A stretch of 64,000 nt of DNA. Source: Phoenix dactylifera. Taxonomy: Eukaryota; Streptophyta; Magnoliopsida; Arecales; Arecaceae. The notes beneath the pieces were generated by a model. That model had not been told where the DNA came from and did no database searches. It was given only the letters and a program-made list of their open reading frames with translations. Positions 1 through 10,200 of this stretch are shown piece by piece (position 1 is the first letter of the stretch; every line of letters begins with the position of its first letter). Location: positions 1,714,001-1,778,000 of the forward strand of contig NC_052409.1 of NCBI RefSeq assembly GCF_009389715.1, in the 5' to 3' direction. A program made the position numbers and the translations under genes.

Positions 1-43
1 TAAGGCAATAGCATCCCGACGAGAGATAGAGATGTCATCTTAC

Positions 44-937
44 CTGCATGCTAGGAGCAAGTCAGCTCGTTGATTGGGACCAACGTACTTATACATGGAT
101 AGAGCATCACAAACGACGTCTAAAAAGTTCTCTCGTGTAACAACAACAGTTGTTAATCTTTTATACAATTCAAACAGTATTGTGCTACTTGTATCTATAC
201 CCTCTCGAATCAAGTGGCTGCTGACCTCCTCCTGACTCAAGCAACCAGCCTGGCAATGTTCATTTTTTTTGCATCCATTTCCTTTACTAGATGGCCTTTC
301 GCAAGCATCACTTTTCGATATGTTTTCACTTCTCATCACTTCAAATACTCTTCGGCTAATCTGACAAGAAAATGAGATGAATTTTAGATGCCAAGATATT
401 AACAATTAACAACGGAAAGGGATCCATATATTAAAATAAATAACAATTTTCAGTATTCTTTTCAATCTCATTGGGGGCTTTATAACAGACTACTATAATT
501 CCTTTAATCTAACTAGTTCAAGCATTTTGTTAAATTGAAAATATTTGATCATGCATGCAGTAACCACAACAAGGGAAGAATAAGAAATTGCTGCCTAATT
601 TGTCACAGAGACCGCCAACCTAACACAAATATCTGAATCAACAAGCACAAGCATGGAGATCGCCAGTTAAATCCTTTTTTGTTCTTCAAAAGGAAAAAAA
701 AAAGAAGGAAAGAAAGAAACATAGGGAATATTGCAAGACAAAACAAAACTGAAAGCAACCACCGGATCTTGAGAGGTAAACCTTGAAGGCGTGGCGAGCC
801 TTGCATCCCATGAGCTGGAGCGTACTCTGCAGCACCGGCCGCGTGTACCGGAACGGCGAGCCCTCTCTCTCGTCCCCTCTCCTTGTCGTTCCTTCGTCCA
901 CCACCACAATGTACAGCAGCTTGGGCAACTCCGACAT
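44..937 (-). CDS. LPA1: LPA1-like P-loop NTPase, 5' exons only (gene runs off left edge)
   Basis: Two coding exons are visible: exon 1 at 937-782 (52 codons, start ATG 937-935) and exon 2 at 360-44, with the donor gtaaga at 43-38. The intron 781-361 begins GT and ends CAG, and the exons join in phase 0 as HAFK/ISRR. Exon 1 carries [10 protein letters not shown] and [18 protein letters not shown], and exon 2 carries ISRRVFEVM and ends in DLLLACR. As I remember the family, these are the N-terminal signatures of plant LPA1 (low phytic acid 1; 2-phosphoglycerate kinase-related P-loop protein), where the Walker A region follows just after the point where this window stops. In rice, LPA1 affects seed phytate. 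Its biochemical reaction is not settled. An upstream in-frame TTG gives two more residues but has no support as a start. The P-loop itself lies outside the window, so activity cannot be judged. Confidence 0.85.
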
Positions 938-1250
938 CTCCAAAAATCCCTACAAATCCCCCACCACAAAACCCACCCAGAAATCCATCAAGAAACCCAA
1001 ATAAAAAACCCAAGGAAACAATCAAAACAATCAAGAACTCCCCCGCATTCCAGATCCCAACCAAGAATCACATCCGAAACCAAAACCGACGGGAAGAATA
1101 CTAAAGTAACAGAGCAATGCCGCGGTACAGATGCCGGATCGAGACGAAAGAACAAACAAGAGATCGGAGGACTAACCTTTAAGGATTGGAAGGGGGAACG
1201 GGGGGACCAAGGGTTAGGATTTCTTTAAGAGAGGGGCCTCCATCCGCCAC
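938..1250 (-). promoter_or_regulatory. LPA1 5' leader with possible 5'UTR intron
   Basis: Upstream of the LPA1 start, a donor-like AAAG/GTTAGT lies at 1180-1171 and an acceptor-like TTTGTAG at about 956-950, which would define a 5'UTR intron of roughly 950-1176. The DNA is GC-rich and pyrimidine-rich on the gene strand, as plant leaders often are. Several open frames cross it on both strands but none resembles a protein. The splice pair is a prediction from consensus only. Confidence 0.4.
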
Positions 1251-2490
1251 AACCAGAGCTTCCAACACGACCTCTCCATTCTTCTTCGGTTTGGCTTCCA
1301 CGCCTCGCCGCGAACGCCTCTCTCTCCTCCTCCTTTCTCAAGATACGCGGTCGCGTCCTACTCGGATCTCCTCCTACAAGAGCCCTACTAATCTCAACTT
1401 CCAATACCGTTGCATGATAGCCACGCTTCACATCGCCGACATACTCGAGTATCAGCCGTCGGATGGGACGCGTGGCGGGCGAATGAGAGGTCGGAGAATG
1501 GTTCTAGAAGGGACTGTAGATTTCGTTGAACGCCGGGGGCTATGTGACAAGGTTCAGTTTGGTCCGCTGTTCCTGCGGGAAAAGATTAAAATAAATAAGA
1601 GGAAGTTTTGATCGGGACCCGACTATGGGACGCCGGCGCACGTGTAAGGAGATCTCCGGGCCCCGCTGGCAATGCGACAAAGTGTGGTTCCCACGTGGTA
1701 GCTATATGTTTCAAGAGGGGGTCCACTTGTCAAGCACCCATGTCGCGGCTGCATTCTCGGTGCACGTCTTCCATGTTTCTAATTTGTTTTGATTGAGAGA
1801 AGACAAATTGTGATGAATACTTCACGTTGTTCTTTTGATAGGCACGTTCGCATCACGTGATTTATTCAATAGAGCACATAATTTTCATCCATTAAAGTTA
1901 CGTTATGGACAGGGATTATATTTTTTTAATGTTGTTGTTTATAGAGAGTAATATGCCAGAGATTACATCAAAAGTGCCTGCTTAAGGATATGAGAAAAGT
2001 TGGAAAATTTGTCTACAACTCAACATAATTGTGAGATGGGTAAACTTTTTTTGTTCTTTGAGAATACAATAAATTTGAGATTCATGAAGAAAAAAAATAG
2101 TTACTAGTTAGATTTGTCTGGTTATGATAGTCCTGTCAAAGTCTGAGATCTACTTGTATAGCAATTAAAATGCCAAAATAAAATTTTGGATTATCATGAT
2201 TAAGAACTAAATACTATTGTTCTTAGTCAATTATATATTTAGTTTTTTTTTGAAAATACAGTTGAAACGCATTATGCCAAATTAGACTAATGAGCCTCTT
2301 CGATTATCTTGAAACTATGGAGAAGTCACTTAATATGATGAGTCAAACCTAAGGAGGAGTTACTAAAATGTTTATGGAAGTAACTAGAAAGACAAAGCTA
2401 GTCACAAAAAGTGTATTCAAGGTTTACCCATACTAGGTCCAAGGATATATAGAATTGAACACTAACTTATATCAACAATTATTAAAAGCC
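1250..2490. other. Intergenic DNA upstream of LPA1
   Basis: GC-rich to about 1790, then AT-rich. This should include the LPA1 promoter. I see no gene, RNA or element ends. Confidence 0.5.
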
Positions 2491-2500
2491 AATCACAAGG

Positions 2501-3105
2501 ATGCTCACAGAGAAGACCATATGTTTTGTTTTGATGATTATAGACATTTGTGCTTGCCACATCCATTACCAATCTATATTTTTTATAGCTTGTGGTGCAC
2601 GTGTTGAAACTATCTCCCATCTCTTTCTTAAGTCCCCTATTTCAAGAATCCTGTGGTCCTCTTATGACATGATGTCTCAAGTCAGATGGGTGGCCACCTC
2701 GTATCCATGCCCTTTGGACGTTTTGGAGAGCCAATACATTATAGTTGGTGATGAGGAGGGGTTGGGACCAACTTTTAATAGCTTTTGACAATTGGTACGA
2801 GAGAAACTCAAGATTCTTTCTTATAAGACACTCTTTCCTTATTCTTAGAAAACTCTCCACGCTTTCAACTCGTGGAAGAATCTAAGCACGGGAAAATATC
2901 TGCATAGCCATAAGATGCTTACAAATCTTGTGTCTCACCATCTCCATTGATGTAAAAACCTCCTTGAGACTACCACGGTAACTCTCCTTCCTCCTTGTAA
3001 TTACCATTTTGTAAATAATTTTTCACTTTTAGTAAAGTTGGGGGAAGTGCCTTACTTCCTCCAAAATTTCTCACAAAGAAGAAGAAGAAGAAGAAGAAGA
3101 AATGA
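2501..3105 (+). mobile_element. Truncated LINE 3' end with zf-RVT-like segment
   Basis: An open frame at 2501-2788 contains CGARVETISHLFLKSPISR followed by LWSSYDMMSQ. This resembles the zinc-binding segment (zf-RVT) found downstream of reverse transcriptase in plant LINEs, where the usual pattern is C-x2-C-x(n)-H-x4-C. One cysteine of that pattern has become serine (KSP for KCP) and the upstream CP-C half is lost. Only the distal end of ORF2 remains. The following 300 bases are non-coding and end in a run of about eight GAA units (about 3077-3101), which may be the element tail. I see no clear target duplication, so the borders are approximate. Confidence 0.55.
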
Positions 3106-3134
3106 ATGAGATCCACACACATATTTAAACCTTA

Positions 3135-3226
3135 GTTAAGGTCAACAACTGTTAGCACAGTTTGTTGGCCTGTCACTCTTCAAGGCTAGGCCTTCAGAGT
3201 CCAAAGGTTCAAATCGTGGATGTTAC
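3135..3226 (+). mobile_element. Possible tRNA-derived SINE head (A and B box)
   Basis: A B-box-like GGTTCAAATC at about 3207-3216 follows an A-box-like TTAGCACAGTTTGTTGG at about 3150-3166, at a spacing close to that of a tRNA-type internal promoter. No intact tRNA cloverleaf can be drawn, so a SINE head or tRNA relic is likelier than a functional tRNA. It lies just after the LINE tail. Confidence 0.35.
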
Positions 3227-3301
3227 TCAAAACTTCAGACCCATGGAAGGAATAATTCTATGTACTCAAAACTTCAGACCCATGGAAGGAATAATTCTAT
3301 G
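3224..3301. repeat. Perfect 39-bp tandem duplication
   Basis: Two identical head-to-tail copies lie at 3224-3262 and 3263-3301, each starting TACTCAAAAC and ending AATTCTATG. Identity of the copies suggests a recent duplication. Confidence 0.95.
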
Positions 3302-4250
3302 GACATCAAAAATATGATGTCGGGCATTTAAACTTTGGGAATAATTCGAGGTCCAGGTTGACAGCTTCCCAAAGTGGAATATGAATGCTTGTGATGGCCT
3401 CCATTTAAACTTCAGACCATTCTCTCATGGAAAGAACTGCTATAGTTATCTTACCGTGGTGCTATACGGATTTCTCCCACCTGGAGCAGCATGGAAATCA
3501 TGTAGCCTTTGATCAGCAAAGAGATGTTAATTACCACTCTTTCTCCAATGTGCCTCTTGTTGGGTGTTCTGTTGCAAGGTGCCAATTAAGCACTCTTCGC
3601 GCAATTGTGTTCTTGCCATCCATCCCAATCTCCATTAGTGCCTTATTGTCTTTCGAAGACTGTTCTATATTACTGGCTTTTTGGCACTGATAAAACTAAA
3701 ACATGAACATATAATTGCAATAAATGATAACACTAAGGCCTTGATTATCCCATTACAAGTTTCCAATGTGCTGCATCTCAGAAACAGCAAAGGTCAAAGG
3801 CTCAGCTCCTAGCCAAATTATCACCAACACACTAACACAGTCCGGCGCAAATAGTATATAAACCGGTAATGGAATAAAGAGTTAAAACATATTCTGATCA
3901 AGGAAGGAAAGAAAAGCGAAAAAAAAGAAAGCATGAAGAGATTTGCCATATGCAAAACAACCATTCAGCCAATTCTTATATGAATATGAAAGACATTACC
4001 TCGTGTGATGACATTATGCAAATCAAGCTTGCTATTAACTTGGAATATGGAAGACATTACAGTGCTTGTACCGAAAAAACCTCATTATGGTGAAACAATT
4101 ACCGCATGCCTGCATTCGTACGATCATATCAAGTGTTGACTTCATTAAGCATCTCAAAAAAACTAACGAGAATATGAAAACACAATGAAAAGTCCACTTA
4201 AAGGTAAATCCGATAATGCTACTTCAAACGACACTCCCATTCATCTGTGA
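3302..4250. other. Intergenic DNA and CPN60 alpha 3' flank
   Basis: AT-rich, with only short frames lacking family resemblance. The part nearest 4297 should include the 3'UTR of the chaperonin gene. Confidence 0.5.
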
Positions 4251-4296
4251 CTTCCCCTAACCTTGTACTCGACAGACAAAAGCAGCCAATGTGATC

Positions 4297-7200
4297 TCAT
4301 ATGGTAAGGCCCTGGGGTTGTGCAGCGGGGCGAGCCTTTGGCTTGGGCTTCTCCACCACAATGGCCTGTGTTGTTAGCACCATTCCAGCCACGGAGGCAG
4401 CATTCTGTAGCGCACATCTGGCCACCTTTGCAGGGTCAATGACTCCAGCTTCTACGAGATTCTCATACTCGTCAGTCATTGCATTGTAACCAACCTCCCA
4501 CTTGCTGTCCTTGATCTTCTCCACCACCACTTCCCCCTCCACTCCTGCATTATGAGCTATCAAAGCTGCAGGTGCTAACAGTGCCTGCTCGATACAATTT
4601 AAAAGGCAAAGTGATTCAATAAGCTACTCCAGTAACAAGTCCAATGCATATCGTTTGTAACACAATTCATCCAGATGCAAAGGCAAAGTCATCTATAAAT
4701 ACATTACAAACGGATGAATAATAAGATGAATCAGATAACTTACTTTCTGCACAATGTCAGCACCCAGGCGCTCATCTGGGTCTTCCAACTTGTTCTTGAT
4801 GGCAGGAACACTAGCGGACAGGTGAACAAAGGCAGCACCACCACCAGGAACAATCCCTTCCTCTATAGCTGCAAAAGTAGCGTTCTTGGCATCTTCAATC
4901 CTGAGCTTGCGGTCCTCAAGCTCCGTCTCCGTTGCAGCACCAACTTTTATAACAGCCACACCACCAGATAGTTTTGCGATTCTTTCAGCCAGCTTCTCAG
5001 AATCATAAACAGAGTCTGTCTGAGCAAGCTCTTTCTTTAACTGGGCAATTCTGGCCTGGATCTCATCTTTGGTTGCTGCATCTGCAATGATGGTTGTAGA
5101 GTTCTGAGAGATAGTGACCTTTCTTGCAGTGCCAAGCTGCTCCACAGATGCATTCTCTATCAACAAGCCAAGATCTTGGGCCTGGAACTCAGCACCTATA
5201 CGGACAAGATGAAACATATAAGGATACTCAGATCAGAAAAGCTAATGGAAAGAGCTCATTTTTATTGATAGATTTCCATAATAGGGACATTCACTAAACT
5301 AGGAATGGATTACGATTTGAATCATGATAAGCACAGACTAACTTGAACAAGTAAAAAGTCAGTCCTGGAACAAAAAATGGCATTATTCTGTACAAAAAGA
5401 CAATGATGATTGCAGTACTATTGACATCTGAGCTTCTTTATAAAACATTATAATTAAAAGGTACCACATTTTTCTAAAGTTCAACTCAGGTCATACGCTG
5501 CCAAACTAGCCAATTCATTAAATTATAAGATCATGCTTCTGTAAATGCATGCACGGAATAGTCAGGTATTCAGAAGGCACATGTTTCACATTCCCATATA
5601 TTCACTAATGTATCACAAACATGCACATGTTCATATGTTGAAGTACACATGCACTGAGTCTGGTGGTTCCTCTAAACAAAATATGTAAAGCTCCTTGCAC
5701 TGCAGGGTTATATATGCAAAGATCCATTATTATTTTTCACTAAGAATCTTTTATCACATAAGGAGAAGAGCTATACTGAACTGGAACAGGTGAACCCAAG
5801 AAACCAAGTACAACATCAAAAAGATGAAGGGAGCAAAAAGAAATAGAAAATTGCTACATGGCCAATGTTTAAGCCAATGACTATGCCGACCAATATGAAT
5901 CGGAAAAGCTATAAGAGAGAAAGTTATGCCTCACCTAAGTTCAGGAGAACTAAGATTTTGCTTTATGTATTCCTCACCTATTACATGGTTGCAAAAGGAT
6001 AAATCTCAGTTAGTCTAAAGGATAGAAAAGAATTTTAAGAATCTATATATTTCACTTCGCTCAGCAGCGAGATTGAAAGACCACAACCATAGCCATCAAT
6101 ACTAGGTCCCAACCATTCTGGAGTCACTTCATAAATCTTAAATGGACATATAAGGCTTTACAGATCCATTCTTCAGCTTCTGTCCATCTTTAGCCCCCTG
6201 GGCCCCCTCTACTCTCCATCTTTACTTTTACTTTTTTGGTGAATACAAAGTTTCAAACCTGACGTCTAGAGAATCACTTTCGCCATCAACCACCTTATAA
6301 CATGGATCTGAGTACCCCCTATTACTAAGGCATCCTTAAGTTTTGTTGCAAATGCTCATATCATCAGTTCCTTCAGTAGTCATGTTTATAGTGCAACACA
6401 TATGCCTCTTTTAAAATATCTGTTCCTCACTTTTCCCTCCTAGCATTACCATGCATCCATTTCAACATTTTCTTTTATATCATGTCAATCTTGTTAGTTG
6501 AATACTCTACTGCAGAACATTTTGAATACGAAAATGAATTTCTTATTGCTACCATATAATTTGCTTTGTTTTATCCTGTATTTGTCTTGTAGCACCACAA
6601 AAGCACCTCGACACCTTATCCACCATCTCTACTATTACTATTCCTTTACATAATATAAGCAAAAATAGCTTAAATTTAGGATATCAATGAATATACCGAA
6701 CAAACTGTGTGAAGACAATAATCATATATCAACCAAACAATAAGTTGTTGTTCCAACATATACTCCCACCAAAACAAATTCTAAATCAACTACCAAACAA
6801 GCTGCCAACAAAAGTTTCACTACTTTGGTTTCACTAAACAGCCATAAAATCATCTTCCAAAAACTCAAAAACTCCAGTTTGAGCCACACTGAGACCTTAA
6901 ACCAACTTATGACCAACATGATAGCAAAACTACCTAAAACTCTTTATCACCAAAAACTTGTAAAACTTTAAGGTCAAGTTTGGTGACCCAAATGGGATCT
7001 TAGATCACCAATAATTCTTATTCCTGAGTAATCTGATCCTCGATGATCTAAGATCATCACGTTTGGTATACTATGTTCCAGTGATTAAAAATTTCCAAAT
7101 ATCCATGAGTAGCTTGTTTGGTATTCCATAAGAATCCAAGATCACTAACCATATATTAATTATTAATATATTCATAAAAATATATTTATGAGTCCTATAA

Positions 7201-10200
7201 ATTATTAATCCAATAAAGATATATTAATTGTTATTATAGAATTAATATTCCTATTTATATTTATAATATATTATTTTTAATACTAATATTTATTTTGATT
7301 AGGAAAATAAGGCAAATAGAAGCAATATAAATAATATCAACATAATATAATACAATATAATATAATGATATAATATAATAATGGTGTATTGATATAACAA
7401 TATTTTTTATATGATTGAGAAGTATTTTTGTTCCTAAATTTCAGCCCAAGATCATTGCCCTAGGGTGATCTTGGATACCCGATCTCAAGGCCAGACATCC
7501 CATCACTGAGTTGAGCGGTGATTTGATGAGTGAGAGTAATTTGGGATCACTGCCATGTAGGATTACCGTAGTACAACCAAACACGGTGATCTCATCACCT
7601 CCACCCACATCATTCTTGATTTTGGGATGATCACCCCATACCAAACGCCTCCTGAGATTTGAAATGGGTACACACACATGAAGGAACCTACATACTGCTA
7701 TATATGCCTTAGAAAGGACAGCTCCATTTAACTAAATAACTAAAAATATACACAAAAAGTCCTAAAACATATAGGAATTTGTGATTGGCAATACCTTTCC
7801 ATCGTTCATCTGATGGACCCAAGATAACAAATTGATTGAATTACAGTATCTCATGACCATCAATTTTAAGGGCACTTATGTCAGTCTCTATTGTCATTGA
7901 TTTACATTTTTCTTAAGAATAAACATAACCAAATCATAGGAACAATGGGCAAATTACCAATGTCAAAACCTGGATAAAAACCTCCAGAGTTTAGTTCCTA
8001 ATAAAGCATTCCTCTATAATTCAGATGTAAAATAACACCTTTTCTCTTCTTATTGATCAATGGCATGTCCTTTGTATGAAGCATGCAATTTGATCAAATA
8101 TTAAACAAAAATCAAGTAAAAGTGGGAAATCAAATCTAGTTTGACTTTACAGGTCCATAAAGAATTTGATGCATATTCACTAGTAAAGCCAGTAAGTGAT
8201 GCATACTGAGTTAACCAAAGACAAGAATGACTTTTTAAGTATAGTATGGAACAACACTTTGAAGTTTGAACCTAATGAATGACTTTCACAGATTGATGTC
8301 AGTTCCTCATAAGAGCAAATTTAAAAGATTTAAAGATTGGATGACATGTGCAGTTAAGTATAGCTGCTTCATGCATAAAGAAGCAAGACATGATTTGACC
8401 ATGAACAATGCACATTATTTCTGAAAGAAACAAAGTCTTCCAAACATACCCGTCAAAATTGCAATATCTTGAAGCATTGCCTTCCTTCTCTCACCAAAAC
8501 CAGGTGCCTTGATTGCAGCAACATTGAGAACACCCCGAAGCTTATTCACAACAAGGGTTGCCAAAGCTTCCCCTGTTACATCCTCAGCAATTATGAGCAG
8601 CGGAGCTCTCAATTGTGTTGTCTTCTCCAACAAAGGAATAATTTGCTTTATTGTTGAAATCTTTTGATCAGTCACCAGAACTTTGGCATTTTCAAATTCC
8701 ACGATCAACTTCTCAAGGTTCGTGACAAATTGTGGGGAAACATAACCTCTGTCAATCTGCAAGCATGATTACAACACTGCATTAGACACGAAAAACAAAC
8801 GCATATAGTTTCGAAAGATTTTAAAGATGACTCACCTCCATTCCTTCCTGAACCTCAACACTTGTCTCAAATGATGACGAAGACTCAATAGACAAAACAC
8901 CATCAGGACCAACTTTATCAATAGCATCAGCAATCATGTTGCCCACAAACTCATCATTGCTAGATGAGATAGAGGCAATAGCTGCAATAACAGATAACAT
9001 AATTTTAGCAAATTTTCACTTGGGAATTAATAATTTTTTATCAAAAAAAGAAAGACATTTATGATTTATTCATCTAATGTTCACACAAGCATCTAAAACA
9101 CACAAAGTCAGCTCAGACATACAAAAGGACTGCCAGCACCTTTAATATCAGAACGTCCCTTAACAGGCCGAGCTTTCTTTTCAAGCTCCTCAACTAGCCC
9201 CTGCACAGTCTTGTCAATTCCCTTCTTGATATTAACAGGATTTGCCCCAGAAGTAACACTTAATAAACCCAAGAATATGATTTCACGAGCCAGAACTGAT
9301 GCAGTCGTGGTGCCATCACCGGCTGTGTCATTTGTCTTGCTTGCAACCTTCAACAAAGATAATGAAACATATAAACATCCACCCCTATACAATTGCACTT
9401 TAAAATCTATCAAGATTTAATTTTCAAAGAGAAAAAAACACCTTAAAAGATCATGCAATGACACCCTAAGTACCAGAAGACAGTACAAAAGAAGAAGGAT
9501 GCAATGCAACAAAGTGTATACCTCCCGTATCAAGGCTGCACCTGCATTCTCCATGGGATCAGCAAGCTCAATAGCGCGAGCAATTGTAACGCCATCATTA
9601 ACCACCTTGGGATTTCCAAATTCATCCAACACAACATTCCTCCCTGTTTATTACAAGCAAACATCAACAAAGAATCCCCAGGTATAAACTTATGAATCCA
9701 GTCATGCAAGTAAGGCATAAAACTGTAACACCCCGGCCCAAAAAATTCAGCCAACCTGGATTGGACTTGGACCTAGCCAAGCCCATATAACCTGAGCCCC
9801 TCTTGTTTTCTTCTTGTGGGGACCCCCCAACCCTTTTCGCTCTTCTCCCTCACTCTCCTCTTAGCTTCTCTACTCGAGTGCTGCCACCTATCGCCATCCA
9901 TCTGGTTGTTCTACCATCATCCACCCACCTCCACTTCCATCTCTCTTTGTAGTCTCTTCCTCGCTGCCTTATCTTCACCTTCCTTCTATCTTTCTCTTCT
10001 GATCAACCCTCTTTCTCCCTTTTCCTTCTCCCATTTTCTATTATTTTCCATCTATGTTGGGGAGATTATCCCTCTACTAATTCTCTCCCTCTTTATTGTA
10101 GTACTTCTTTCCATCAATCTAATTCTAATGTACATCTTTCTTGTGTCAGGAGAGGTTACCGGTATCTTGGACAACAAGAGGTCAAATTCGAGGCCCCATG

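Larger units (their letters stand above)
5196..8449 (-). other. Largest intron of CPN60 alpha (3.25 kb)
   Basis: Donor GTATGT follows exon 6 at 8449 and acceptor TATAG precedes exon 7 at 5196. The content is AT-rich and includes a MITE-like element (6972-7652) and a SINE-like tract (about 6215-6320). No other coding sequence was recognised. Confidence 0.85.

Noticed and set aside
603-1064. 153-aa minus frame and overlapping plus frames at 783-1228
   Set aside because: Shadow frames of LPA1 exon 1 and its leader.
3140-3226. Functional tRNA gene
   Set aside because: A- and B-box-like motifs are present but no acceptor stem or anticodon arm can be paired. Called a SINE head instead.
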